Source: Hymenobacter roseosalivarius DSM 11622
GTDB lineage: Bacteria > Bacteroidota > Bacteroidia > Cytophagales > Hymenobacteraceae
DNA length: 64,000 nucleotides
Assembly (NCBI RefSeq): GCF_900176135.1
Contig: NZ_FWWW01000104.1
Span: 62,001-126,000, forward strand
Direction: 5' to 3'
Shown here: in pieces, positions 17,621-26,054 of the stretch
How the letters are laid out: each line of letters begins with the position of its first letter
How positions within the stretch are numbered: the first letter of the stretch is position 1
Notes under the pieces: model-generated
Databases searched by the model: none
The model's input: only the letters and a program-made list of their open reading frames with translations
What the model was told of the DNA's origin: nothing
Translations under genes and position numbers: made by a program

Positions 17621-17735
17621 TGTAGAGACGCGTATTAGCGTCTAATAATTAAACCGAAGGTCAGCGCAGCTAACGACTGGAACTACATTTAAACAACCTC
17701 AGCAACGATTGAGACGCGAATACGCGTCTCTACAG
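17621..17735. repeat. Family B palindrome B1
   Basis: TGTAGAGACGCGTATTAGCG at the left, mirrored by GAGACGCGAATACGCGTCTC TACA at the right. The right end supplies the TAG stop codon of the UMF1 transporter gene (minus strand). A short fragment of the same sequence (CGACGCGTATTCGCGTTTTA) lies at about 60703-60722. Confidence 0.85.
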
Positions 17736-19112
17736 GGCAGCCGGTTTCATCTGTGGTTCTTCAGCGGTTGCATTAGAGCGCAGGCTCTGGCCGCGCATTC
17801 TGAACAGGAAAATCAGGCCTAGAATAAAGAACACAATGAGGGCCAGAATGCTGTTGCGCATACTGCCTGTGACCTGGGAGATGATGCCGAAAACGGCCGT
17901 ACCAATCACGATGCTGAGCTTCTCCGTTACATCAAAAAAGCTGAAGTAGGAAGCCGTATCGGGCGTGTTTTCGGGGATTATTTTGGAATACGTGGAGCGG
18001 GAGAGCGACTGGATACCACCCATGGTCAGACCAATGACGGAAGCCAGCGCATAAAAGCTCCACCCAGCCTGCACGAAGTAGCCCGCCACGCAGATCAGCG
18101 CCCAGATAGCCACCGACCAGCTCAGGGCCCGCGTATTGCCAATGGCCTCCGATAAGCGGGCGAATAAATAGGCCCCCAGAATGGCCACTACCTGCAACAG
18201 CAGAATGGTGATAATCAGGGCCTGCGACTCCAGCTTGAGCACTTTATCGCCGAAAACAGTGGCTACGTACATCACCGTTTGCACGCCCATGTTATAGGTG
18301 AAATAGGCCAGCAGAAAGCGCTTAAGCATAGGCAGTTGCTTGATCTGCTGCCATACATTGCTCAATTCGTGAAAGCCGTTGAGCAGAAAGTTGCCCTGCG
18401 CAGCGGGCATGTGGTCGGGGCGACCAGTATCGGCGGGCAGGCGGGAGAGGGCAAACTGCCCGAATATGGCCCACCACAGGCCCGTAAAGAGAAAGGAGAT
18501 ACGCGGCGGCAAGGCCTTATTGGCCGGATCAATACCGACCAGATCGGGCTTGAGCACAATTACCAGACTCAGCACCAACAGAATAACGCTGCCCACGTAG
18601 CCCAGCGAAAATCCCTTGGCTGAGAGCCGGTCGTACTGGTCTTCGGTGGCAATAAGAGGCAAGTAAGAATTATAAAACACAATGCTGCCCGCCCAGCCAA
18701 TCGTGGCCAGCATCAGCAGCCCTACCGACAGCACGAAGGTTTCCTGGGTAAAGAAGAACAAGCCCGCGCACGAGGCCGCTCCCAGAAAGCAGAAGAACCG
18801 CAGAAACAGCTTCTTGCGGCCTGAGAAGTCGGCAATGGCGGTAAGAATGGGGCTAAGCGCCGCAATAATGAGAAACGACGCGGAAATGGCGTAGGTGTAC
18901 AGCGAGGAACCCGGCAGATTGAAGCCCAGGAAGTTAACCATATCCTGGCCCTGTTCATTCACGGCCACCGATCCGTAATAAATGGGAAAAATAGTGCTGG
19001 TAATCACCAGCGGGTACACCGAGTTGGCCCAATCGTACATGGCCCAACCATTGGTAATGCGAGGATTATTCTTCTCGACGGGGGCCGAAGTAGCCACGGC
19101 AGCTTGCTGCAT
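17730..19112 (-). CDS. MFS transporter, UMF1 (Atg22/YxiO-like) family
   Basis: 460 residues with about 12 predicted membrane segments in the inner membrane. The N-terminal signature is NGWAMYDWANSVYPLVITSTIFPIYY (about 20-45), with a conserved Asp-Trp-Ala-Asn, then ADFSGRKKLFLRFF after helix 3 and GGIQSLSRSTYSKIIPENTPDTASYFSFFDV (about 365-395), all typical of the UMF1/Atg22 family. The fungal relative exports amino acids from the vacuole; the bacterial substrate is unknown. Its last codons run into family B palindrome B1, which provides the stop codon. A gap of about 85 bases separates it from the MocA-like gene; it may or may not be in that operon. Confidence 0.88.
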   Translation of the reverse strand: MQQAAVATSAPVEKNNPRITNGWAMYDWANSVYPLVITSTIFPIYYGSVAVNEQGQDMVNFLGFNLPGSSLYTYAISASFLIIAALSPILTAIADFSGRKKLFLRFFCFLGAASCAGLFFFTQETFVLSVGLLMLATIGWAGSIVFYNSYLPLIATEDQYDRLSAKGFSLGYVGSVILLVLSLVIVLKPDLVGIDPANKALPPRISFLFTGLWWAIFGQFALSRLPADTGRPDHMPAAQGNFLLNGFHELSNVWQQIKQLPMLKRFLLAYFTYNMGVQTVMYVATVFGDKVLKLESQALIITILLLQVVAILGAYLFARLSEAIGNTRALSWSVAIWALICVAGYFVQAGWSFYALASVIGLTMGGIQSLSRSTYSKIIPENTPDTASYFSFFDVTEKLSIVIGTAVFGIISQVTGSMRNSILALIVFFILGLIFLFRMRGQSLRSNATAEEPQMKPAAL

Positions 19113-19198
19113 ACAAACAAGGAAAGTAGGAGGTGGCAGGCAAGATAACGGGTTTTCGGGCAGGTGGTGTTAAGCTGGCATTAAGCTAAAATCCGGGC

Positions 19199-19858
19199 CT
19201 ACGAATTTGAGCCAGCTGTATCCTTTTCGCCTTCGCTATTCCTCACCAAAGCCGCGTACTGTGCGGGCGTATCTACATCAAAAATGCCCCCCGGAAAAGG
19301 GACGCTGCCCACGGCTTCGCCGTAGCGGGCAATGAGCTGACGGGCGCCCTCCGCGCCGCCCTGCTGGCGCAGGGCAGGAAAGGTAGCCGCGCCGAAAACG
19401 GCCGGCACGCCCAGCGTATCGCCGTAGGCGGCTGCCACCACCGGCACCTGAGTCAGGCGCTGCTGCTCAAGGAGCTTCCGTAATAGCGCGGGCGTCACGA
19501 GGGGCTGGTCGCAGAGCATGATGAGTACGGCGGCGGGCGGCTGGGGGGCTTTTTCCGCCGCGGCCAGCCCTGCCCGCAGGGACGAGCCCATACCAGTGTT
19601 CCAGTCGGAATTATGAGTGGTGAGAAACGGTAAACCTGCTACTTCCGCAACCAGTGACTCATGCAAAGCCCCCGTTACTAGCACCAAAGGCTGGCAGCCG
19701 GTAGCCACGGCGGTTTCGGCCGCGCGGCGTAGTAGGGTCTGGCCCTGATAGCTCAATAGCTGCTTGGCCTGCCCCATCCGAGCCGACGCGCCGGCGGCCA
19801 ATAGGATCAGGGCTACGGGCCCTGCCACGGCGGAAGCGTCATTTAGCTCAGGGAACAT
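19199..19858 (-). CDS. MocA-like molybdenum cofactor nucleotidyltransferase
   Basis: 219 residues with the MobA-like NTP-transferase fold: LILLAAGASARMGQAKQLL (about 18-36, NTP-binding loop with the LAAGxSxRMGxxK pattern), MLCDQPLVTPALL (about 113-125, metal-binding Asp) and FDVDTPAQY near the end. MocA transfers CMP to molybdopterin, giving the cytosine dinucleotide cofactor used by xanthine-dehydrogenase-family enzymes. It is the last gene of the molybdenum hydroxylase operon and overlaps the preceding XdhC gene by 16 bases, so the two are translationally coupled. That context favours a cofactor role for the enzyme encoded upstream. Confidence 0.88.
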   Translation of the reverse strand: MFPELNDASAVAGPVALILLAAGASARMGQAKQLLSYQGQTLLRRAAETAVATGCQPLVLVTGALHESLVAEVAGLPFLTTHNSDWNTGMGSSLRAGLAAAEKAPQPPAAVLIMLCDQPLVTPALLRKLLEQQRLTQVPVVAAAYGDTLGVPAVFGAATFPALRQQGGAEGARQLIARYGEAVGSVPFPGGIFDVDTPAQYAALVRNSEGEKDTAGSNS

Positions 19859-21036
19859 GAGGCCGCAACCGTCGAATTTGCCCCCTGCGTGAGGGACGAG
19901 TTTAGTACGGGCGTTTGTTCGTGAATAGGGCCGTCGAGGTGGTGCAAAAAACCCGCGGAGCGGCCCCGCAGCACTGCCTGCATTTCAGCCACGATGGACA
20001 GCGCGATTTCCTCGGCCGTTTCCGCCCCAATATTCAGGCCTACCGGACTATACAGGCGCGGCACGAGGTGTTCATCGGTTTGCCAGCCTTCCGCTTGCAG
20101 CTCAGCCAGCAGTCGGTCGGCCTTTTTGCGCGGGCCAAGCAGGCCGACATAGGGCGTGGCGGTGGGCAACAAGTAGCGCAGGACGGCCAGGTCGTAGTGG
20201 TAATTGTGGGTCATGAGCACCGCAAACTCCTGGCTGGGGGGCAAATCGGCGAGCTGGTCGAAGCGTATAACCCGAACTTCTTCGGCCTCCGGGAATCGGG
20301 CGGCGGTGGCCTGGGCTGGCCGCCCGTCGAGGACACGCACCCGCCAGCCCAGGCCCGCGGCCAGGCGCACCAGCGGCTGCACGTCGTTGCCCGCGCCAAA
20401 CACCGTGACGCGCACGGGCGGCCGGATGACCTCCAAAAACACGCGCAGCGTCCCGGCCACGGTATCGTAGTCGGCCGTGGCGGATCGGCCATGTTGCAGG
20501 GCCTGGCGGGCGTGCTCCCAGATGCGGGCCGCCACGGAGGCTTCTGCCATCAGCGTACCCTGGCGGGTTCCGTCGGGCAGCACCACCAGACGCTCGCCTA
20601 GCTGTACTTCGGTGCTGGTAGTGAGGCTGAAAGCCGTTACCAGGACGGACGGCTGCTCGTGCCGCGCGCAGGCGCGCAGCAACTCTACCGGGTTGGTCAG
20701 ATCCAGAAAATCCAGGGGCTCCAGCAGAATCTGAATCACACCCTGACAGCCCAGGCTCACGCCGTTTTCCCTGTCCTCTTCCTCATCCATGGAGTCATAG
20801 GTAACCAGCGCCGGACGCTGGCGCACGATGGCCTGCCGGGCGCGCCGACGGGCGTCACCCTCCAGGCAGCCGCCGCTGATAGCGCCCGTCAGTTGTCCAT
20901 CTTCCGTCACCAGCATGCGAGCTCCCGGCCGACGATAGGCCGAGCCACTTACATGCACCACCGTGGCCAGCGCACACGCCCGACCAGCCGCGCGGTGCGC
21001 GTCGTAGGCAGCAAGTAAGTAGCGTATTTCACTCAT
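19843..21036 (-). CDS. XdhC family maturation factor
   Basis: 397 residues from the ATG at 21036 (MSEIRYLLAAYDAH); the longer open frame overlaps the preceding gene. XdhC/CoxI features are ATVVHVSGSAYRRPGARMLV (about 23-42), AISGGCLEGDARRRA (about 51-65), then a C-terminal Rossmann domain with VTVFGAGNDVQPLVRLAAGL and GLLGPRKKADRLL, ending in IGAETAEEIALSIVAEM. Family members bind the molybdenum cofactor, promote its sulfuration and insert it into xanthine dehydrogenase-type enzymes. Encoded between the small Cys-rich gene (8-base gap) and the MocA-like gene (overlap). Confidence 0.92.
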   Translation of the reverse strand: MSEIRYLLAAYDAHRAAGRACALATVVHVSGSAYRRPGARMLVTEDGQLTGAISGGCLEGDARRRARQAIVRQRPALVTYDSMDEEEDRENGVSLGCQGVIQILLEPLDFLDLTNPVELLRACARHEQPSVLVTAFSLTTSTEVQLGERLVVLPDGTRQGTLMAEASVAARIWEHARQALQHGRSATADYDTVAGTLRVFLEVIRPPVRVTVFGAGNDVQPLVRLAAGLGWRVRVLDGRPAQATAARFPEAEEVRVIRFDQLADLPPSQEFAVLMTHNYHYDLAVLRYLLPTATPYVGLLGPRKKADRLLAELQAEGWQTDEHLVPRLYSPVGLNIGAETAEEIALSIVAEMQAVLRGRSAGFLHHLDGPIHEQTPVLNSSLTQGANSTVAASCSLS

Positions 21037-21044
21037 AAAATAGC

Positions 21045-21287
21045 TTATTGCTCTGGATCGGCGGCCTCGTAGCAAACCCGGCCCACGCGGCACTCCGCCG
21101 CCTCCGCCACCTCCTCATCCGGGCCGAACGCTTCCATTGTACGCAAACACCAGCAGGTAGCAGTCATTCCATCGACTAAAAGCCAGGGCTGCTCCCCGCC
21201 TTCACTGGTGCCCAGGCCCGTTTTGCTACGCAAAAAACGACAGATCCCGGCGTGGGGCTCGAGGGAAATGGGGATGTACGTGGGCAT
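21045..21287 (-). CDS. Small Cys-rich hypothetical protein in the Mo-hydroxylase operon
   Basis: 80 residues from the ATG at 21287 (MPTYIPISLE); the frame extends upstream into a palindromic repeat and is unlikely to be coding there. It contains five cysteines (16, 45, 47, 66, 72), with a Cys-Trp-Cys at 45-47, and a strongly acidic C-terminal third. I recognise no family. Its place between the FAD subunit and XdhC, 8 bases from the latter, suggests a role in cofactor assembly, metal binding or redox, but that is inference from position only. No signal peptide is seen. Confidence 0.55.
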   Translation of the reverse strand: MPTYIPISLEPHAGICRFLRSKTGLGTSEGGEQPWLLVDGMTATCWCLRTMEAFGPDEEVAEAAECRVGRVCYEAADPEQ

Positions 21288-21309
21288 ATGAATAACTGAT
21301 AGTTGGCTG

Positions 21310-21501
21310 AGCAACGCTTGACCGCAACCCCTAGCCCCAGTTCGCTTCATGCGCGAAGTCCGCGGGGAGAAAGGGAACTAGATTTCAGCTTTTCTAGCTG
21401 CTAGTTTATTCTAGCCCTCTATCTTTTTAAAGTTCGTTCCCCTTCTCCCGCGGACTTCGCGCATGAAGCGAACCGGGGCTAGGGGTTGCGGTCAAGCGTT
21501 G
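21310..21501. repeat. Long inverted repeat inside the Mo-hydroxylase operon (family C, C2)
   Basis: Two arms of about 65-70 bases, nearly perfect: GCAACGCTTGACCGCAACCC, then CTAGCCCC and TTCGCTTCATGCGCGAAGTC, mirrored at 21432-21501. The centre is AT-rich. It occupies the gap between the FAD-subunit gene and the small Cys-rich gene. The TTCGCTTCAnGCGCGAAGTC core also occurs in C4 at 52.6 kb. Confidence 0.85.
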
Positions 21502-21506
21502 CCCTC

Positions 21507-22529
21507 TTACGCCTCCCTAGCCTTCAAAATAGCCCGCTTCACAATAGCAGCAAAAATCGGTACCTTGTATGCATTCTGCTCCAGAGGCGTCGCTCCGGCA
21601 GTAGCTGCTTGGCCGGCAGCGCGGGCGGTTTCTTCGGTGATGGGCTTGCCTAGTAAGGCTGCTTCGGCGGCCGTAGCGCGCAGCGGAACCGGGGCAGCAG
21701 CACCCAGCACAATACTCGCCTTGGTGCAGCGGCCATCACGCTGCTCCAATACTACGGCTACGTCAGCCAGCGCCCAGTCGTAGCTTTCCCGCTCCCCAAA
21801 TTTGATGTACCAGGAACCCGTGCCGGCGGCCGGCGCGGGCAGCAGCACGTCGGTAATCAGCTCGTTAGGCTGAATGGAGTTTTCGCGCTGCACATCCTTT
21901 TCCGGCGTCACGAAGAACTGCTCCAGCGGCACGCGCCGCACACCTTGCGGACCAGTCAATTCCAATTGAGCACCAAAAGCCACCAGGGCCGTGCTGATGC
22001 TGGAGCCGTGTACCGCCGAACAAGTCTGATTGCCCATGATGGCATGATACTTATTCTCGGCCCCCGCTTGGTTGGCGAAGCACACGGTGCCGCCTTTTTT
22101 CAGGCACTTAAAATTTTCGTTGCGGAAGTACCAGCAGTGCGGACGCTGCATAATATTGCCCCCCAGCGTGGCCGCGTTGCGCACCTGTGGGGTGGCCGCG
22201 TGGCTGGCCGCTTCGGTGAGGGCCCGGTAGCTCTTTTGCAGGCCACCATCGTGCTCCAGCTGGGCTATAGTGACTAGGGCACCGAGGTGAGTACCCTCTT
22301 TACCGTCGGCGCGAATCGCGTTCAGCTTGGGCAGGTTACCGATACCGACGATGCGGCCGGGAGCCAATACGTGTTCCTTCATCAAATCCAGCACATCCAC
22401 GCCACCGGCTTTGAAGATGGTGGCCGACTCTGGCTTGGCATTCACCAGCATAGCGTCGGCTACCGGCGTAGTCTGCTGGCCCGTAGCCTGCTTAACGCTT
22501 GTGGCGTCGGTCCATTGAAAGGCATTCAT
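21507..22529 (-). CDS. Molybdenum hydroxylase FAD-binding subunit (PaoB/YagS type)
   Basis: The subunit passes electrons between the iron-sulfur and FAD centres of a xanthine-dehydrogenase-family aldehyde oxidoreductase. 340 residues in the CO-dehydrogenase flavoprotein fold: IFKAGGVDVLDLMKE (about 38-52), VGIGNLPKLNAI (FAD pyrophosphate binding), and ATPQVRNAATLGGNIMQRPHC (about 112-132). The extra segment with Cys132, 142, 150 and 170 matches the 4Fe-4S insertion that marks PaoB/YagS and 4-hydroxybenzoyl-CoA reductase, and is absent from ordinary xanthine dehydrogenases. Third gene of the operon, 57 bases after the catalytic subunit gene. Confidence 0.92.
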   Translation of the reverse strand: MNAFQWTDATSVKQATGQQTTPVADAMLVNAKPESATIFKAGGVDVLDLMKEHVLAPGRIVGIGNLPKLNAIRADGKEGTHLGALVTIAQLEHDGGLQKSYRALTEAASHAATPQVRNAATLGGNIMQRPHCWYFRNENFKCLKKGGTVCFANQAGAENKYHAIMGNQTCSAVHGSSISTALVAFGAQLELTGPQGVRRVPLEQFFVTPEKDVQRENSIQPNELITDVLLPAPAAGTGSWYIKFGERESYDWALADVAVVLEQRDGRCTKASIVLGAAAPVPLRATAAEAALLGKPITEETARAAGQAATAGATPLEQNAYKVPIFAAIVKRAILKAREA

Positions 22530-22586
22530 CGTGCTAGGTCGTTAAGTAGGCAGTATTTACTGATCAAGTATTTAGAATAACCTGAG

Positions 22587-25085
22587 CTATATTTTGCCTA
22601 GTTTCTGTTTGGATTTGGCCAGCGCGTTCAGGACTCGCTCGGGCGTAATGGGCAGCTCATAAATGCGTACGCCAATGGCGTTGTACACGGCGTTGGCCAC
22701 GGCGGCGGCCGTGGCCACATTGGCCGATTCGGCAATGCCCAAGGCATCGGTCGAGCTGGTGGCGGTGTACTCTTCTACCATAATAATGTCGATTTGCGGC
22801 ACCTCGCGGGAGCCCAGAATCTTGTACTGATCGAGGTTGGCGTTCATCATATGGCCGTGGTTGCGGTCCATGTGGCGATTCTCGTACAGCGCCCAGCTGA
22901 TTCCCTGCAATATTCCTCCGTTGATCTGGCTTTCCAGCGCCAGCGGATTGATGGGCCGGCCGCAGTCGTGGGCACCTACTACTCGCTCGACTTTCACGTA
23001 GCCTGTCTCGGTATCCACGCTCACTTCTACAAACTGAATGCCGCCCGATTGCCCGAAAGAAACCCCCGGCCGGAAGAAGCCGCCGTAGTCATCCTTGCGC
23101 TTTTCTGTAGCTGATATTTGCGCGGAGGGAAGCTTTTGGACAGCTTCGCGGAAGCTGAGGCTTTTGCCTGGGTTATTTTTAACCACAATTTTGCCCCCCA
23201 CAAACGCCAGCTCGCTTGGCGCTACCCCCAGAGCAGGCGCTACGGCTGCCAATAGCTCCTGCCCAACCTTATAGGTGGCCGTGCGGGCCGGAGGTGTAAT
23301 AGAACCCGTGGTTTTGCTACCGCCCGAGCCGGGGCCGGGCGGATAGTTCGTGTCGCCGATGCGTACGGTTACGTCGGTGGGTTGCAGGCCCAGCTCTTCG
23401 GCCACCACCTGCGCCAGCACGGTGCGGATACCCGTACCCAGGTCCTGCACGCTCGACCTAATTTCCACGGAGCCATCCTGGTGCAGGCGCACCTCGCACG
23501 ACGAATCCATATCAATAAAGCGCCCCCATTCGCTTTGGGCCGCGCCCACGCCGCGCTTTACCACCCCCGGCGAAGCGCCGGGCGCCTGGCGCTTGCTCCA
23601 GCCAAAGCGCTCAGCTCCCACGCGGCGCTGCTCGCGGCGCATCTCGCTCTTGTCAATTTTATCGCGCAGAGCTAAGGCATCCACGCCTACTTTTTCGGCC
23701 AGCTCATCAATGAGCTGCTCCAGGGCAAATGCCCCCTGGGGCGCGCCGGGCGCGCGGAAGGCCGCGCCGGGGCCGGCGTTGGTCAGCACGTCGTACTGCT
23801 CGCCCTTAAAGTTGGGGTTGGTCAGGTACATGGTTTCGGCAATCCAGCCGACGCCCGCGCCCAGGCCCACGCCGGCCGTGCCGTGACTGACGAGCTGCAT
23901 GGCGGTGAGGGTACCGTCCTTTTTGGCCCCGATACGCAGGGTTTGCACCGAGTTGGGACGGTTGCCGACTGCTATATGCTCCTCTCGCCGATCCAGCATC
24001 AGGCGCACGGGCACGCCGGTTTTCTTGGATAAGTTCGTCGCGGCCACGCCGTAGTTTCCGGCCCCGTATTTGGCCCCAAAACCACCACCCATAAACTCCG
24101 TGATGACCCGCACCTCGGTTTTGGGCAGCTTAAACAGCTCGGCCAGCTCGCTGCGGGCCCCGGCCGTATCCTGGGTCGAGAGGTAAACGGTCAAGCCGTC
24201 GGGGCGGTAGTCGGCTACCATGCCGTGGGTTTCTAGCGGGGCGTGGGTTTGCACCTGCGTTCTGAACTCGCCCTCCACGATGATTTCGGCTTCCTTGAAG
24301 CCTTTCTCCACGTCGCCGCGCGCGCCCCCAAACATGCTCTTGGTCGCGGGGCCGCGCACGTTGCCCTTCTGCGTCAGACCCTTGGCCGCGCCGCCCCCGC
24401 CGCCGGTTTCGCCCATGCTTACTTCTTTGCCCCCGTACACCAGCGGCGCGTCGGGCTTCATAGCCGCGTCCAGGTCCGTCACGAAGGGCAGTACCTCGTA
24501 CTCTACTTTGATGAGGCGGGCAGCCTCGTCGGCGGCCTGCTGGGTAGTAGCGGCCACGGCCGCGATGGGCTGGCCGGCGTAGCGCACCTTCGGAAATTTG
24601 CCCCCCGTGGATACCACTTTGGGGTTTTTATGGTTGGGGTCGCGCTCCACGGCCGAGCCCACAACAGTTTCAATAATATACACCGCCTTCACGCCGGGGT
24701 AGCGCTCGGCGGCGCTGGTATCCACGCTGCGTACGTTGGCGTGCGGGTGCGGCGAGCGGTACATGCGCCCAAATAGCATACCCGGCAGGTTCACATCGTA
24801 GGTGTACTTGGCCTGGCCAGTTACCTTCAAATGCGCATCCAGCCGACGAGTGGGCTTGCCCAACACGTTCAGCTTGTCATTCGTAACCAGTGCGGGCGGC
24901 TCATCGGCCGGCACGTCGCGACTGATAGTTTTGAGATTGACGCCGACAATCCCGTGCGGCATCGTCAGCGACCTGGTAGCACCCGGCGCGGCCGCGCCGA
25001 TAGCCGGGGCGGCCAGCGCGGCAGCAAGTGCGGCGAACTTGCCCTCCTTTTTCGCTGATTTCTTGAGTTTGCGGTAGCTGGCCAT
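22587..25085 (-). CDS. Molybdenum hydroxylase catalytic (Mo-cofactor-binding) subunit
   Basis: 832 residues holding the aldehyde oxidase/xanthine dehydrogenase a/b hammerhead domain (about 75-190, KVTGQAKYTYDVNLPGMLFG) and the two Mo-cofactor-binding domains. Visible signatures are FMGGGFGAKYGAGNYGVAA (about 336-354), NAGPGAAFRAPGAPQGAFALE (about 437-457), SVQDLGTGIRTVLAQVVAEE (about 552-571), GSGGSKTTGS and DCGRPINPLALESQINGGILQG, ending with GIAESANVATAAAVANAVYNA containing the catalytic Glu. The N-terminal Ala-rich stretch before residue 45 may be a hydrophobic export segment co-translocated with the Tat-signal subunit. Oxidises aldehydes or N-heterocycles; the substrate cannot be read from the sequence. 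Starts 3 bases after the 2Fe-2S subunit gene. Confidence 0.93.
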   Translation of the reverse strand: MASYRKLKKSAKKEGKFAALAAALAAPAIGAAAPGATRSLTMPHGIVGVNLKTISRDVPADEPPALVTNDKLNVLGKPTRRLDAHLKVTGQAKYTYDVNLPGMLFGRMYRSPHPHANVRSVDTSAAERYPGVKAVYIIETVVGSAVERDPNHKNPKVVSTGGKFPKVRYAGQPIAAVAATTQQAADEAARLIKVEYEVLPFVTDLDAAMKPDAPLVYGGKEVSMGETGGGGGAAKGLTQKGNVRGPATKSMFGGARGDVEKGFKEAEIIVEGEFRTQVQTHAPLETHGMVADYRPDGLTVYLSTQDTAGARSELAELFKLPKTEVRVITEFMGGGFGAKYGAGNYGVAATNLSKKTGVPVRLMLDRREEHIAVGNRPNSVQTLRIGAKKDGTLTAMQLVSHGTAGVGLGAGVGWIAETMYLTNPNFKGEQYDVLTNAGPGAAFRAPGAPQGAFALEQLIDELAEKVGVDALALRDKIDKSEMRREQRRVGAERFGWSKRQAPGASPGVVKRGVGAAQSEWGRFIDMDSSCEVRLHQDGSVEIRSSVQDLGTGIRTVLAQVVAEELGLQPTDVTVRIGDTNYPPGPGSGGSKTTGSITPPARTATYKVGQELLAAVAPALGVAPSELAFVGGKIVVKNNPGKSLSFREAVQKLPSAQISATEKRKDDYGGFFRPGVSFGQSGGIQFVEVSVDTETGYVKVERVVGAHDCGRPINPLALESQINGGILQGISWALYENRHMDRNHGHMMNANLDQYKILGSREVPQIDIIMVEEYTATSSTDALGIAESANVATAAAVANAVYNAIGVRIYELPITPERVLNALAKSKQKLGKI

Positions 25086-25088
25086 AAC

Positions 25089-25760
25089 TTATCCTTTGGC
25101 GGCCTGAGCCTGGGTTTGGGAGTAGGCAATACCGGCTGCGGCCAGCGTCGCCTCAAATACTTTCGGGTAAGTCCCGCACCGGCATAGGTTGCCGCTGGTG
25201 GCCGTTTTCACGTCGTCGAGCGTGGGCTTGGGGTTGCGCTGGAGCAGGCTCGCGCAACTCATCACCATGCCCGGCGTGCAGAACCCGCACATGCTGGCAT
25301 CGTGGGCCACAAAAGCCTCCTGCACGGGGTGTAGCTTGCCATTTTTGGCCAAGCCTTCGATGGTCGTTATTTCGCGCTTGCCTACTTCAATGGCCAGCGT
25401 CATGCAGGAGTTGACGGGCACGTTATCCAGCCACACGGTGCAGGCCGAGCAAGCACCCCGGTCGCAGACGACCTTGGTGCCCGTTAGGTTCAACTCGGTG
25501 CGCAGCACTTCGGCCAAGGTTTGGCGGGGCTCAACAGCAACTTTTTTCTTGTCGCCGTTAATTTTGAGCGTGACCGTGGAACGGCCCGGCCCAACCGTGT
25601 CGGGAGCCGGGGCCGCTTCGGCTTCGGCCAGGCCGGCAATACCGCTGGTCATCAGTACGCCCCCGGCCGCCGTGATGCCGGCGCCCTTCAGGAAGCCACG
25701 CCGCGATAAGCCCCAGCCCGCATCGGTGCCATCCTCAGGGTTGTGTTCGGAATTTTTCAT
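25089..25760 (-). CDS. Molybdenum hydroxylase 2Fe-2S subunit with Tat signal (PaoA/YagT type)
   Basis: 223 residues, first gene of the operon. The N-terminus carries a twin-arginine signal SRRGFLKG (19-26) followed by a hydrophobic stretch to about residue 50, so the assembled enzyme is exported folded to the periplasm, as for E. coli PaoABC. The plant-ferredoxin-type cluster uses Cys99, 104, 107 and 119 (CDRGACSACTVWLDNVPVNSC is the region); the second 2Fe-2S cluster uses MCGFCTPGMVMS and CRCGTY. The start ATG at 25760 gives a normal Tat n-region. The gap upstream holds a perfect palindrome. Confidence 0.94.
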   Translation of the reverse strand: MKNSEHNPEDGTDAGWGLSRRGFLKGAGITAAGGVLMTSGIAGLAEAEAAPAPDTVGPGRSTVTLKINGDKKKVAVEPRQTLAEVLRTELNLTGTKVVCDRGACSACTVWLDNVPVNSCMTLAIEVGKREITTIEGLAKNGKLHPVQEAFVAHDASMCGFCTPGMVMSCASLLQRNPKPTLDDVKTATSGNLCRCGTYPKVFEATLAAAGIAYSQTQAQAAKG

Positions 25761-25838
25761 CTGACTCTGAATTAATCAAGGAAATCGCCTGCCCTCGTCC
25801 ATGACTAAGCCCTGGGAGGCATTTTCAGCTGGCAGGTG

Positions 25839-25892
25839 CGCGGCTGCAGTCAACTTCGCAGCTGCTGGGCCGCGAAGTTGACTGCAGCCGCG
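25839..25892. repeat. Perfect 21-bp inverted repeat upstream of the Mo-hydroxylase operon
   Basis: CGCGGCTGCAGTCAACTTCG C at 25839-25859 is perfectly mirrored at 25872-25892 around a 12-nt loop. It lies about 80 bases upstream of the 2Fe-2S subunit ATG and downstream of the YceI gene. It could be a terminator without a T tract, or an operator. The rest of this 290-base gap shows nothing further. Confidence 0.8.
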
Positions 25893-26054
25893 GAACTTAT
25901 GCATACGATGTTTTGGCAGCTTATGACTAAGATAAGCAGATTCGTTCTTAAATAGTGACGACGCTTCCTACCTGGTTAGCGCGGGCGCGAATCGCTACAG
26001 AACGCGGGCAAGCGCGTGGGGGGCTTTTCTGGCCCCGCCCCACCGTAGCCGCGC

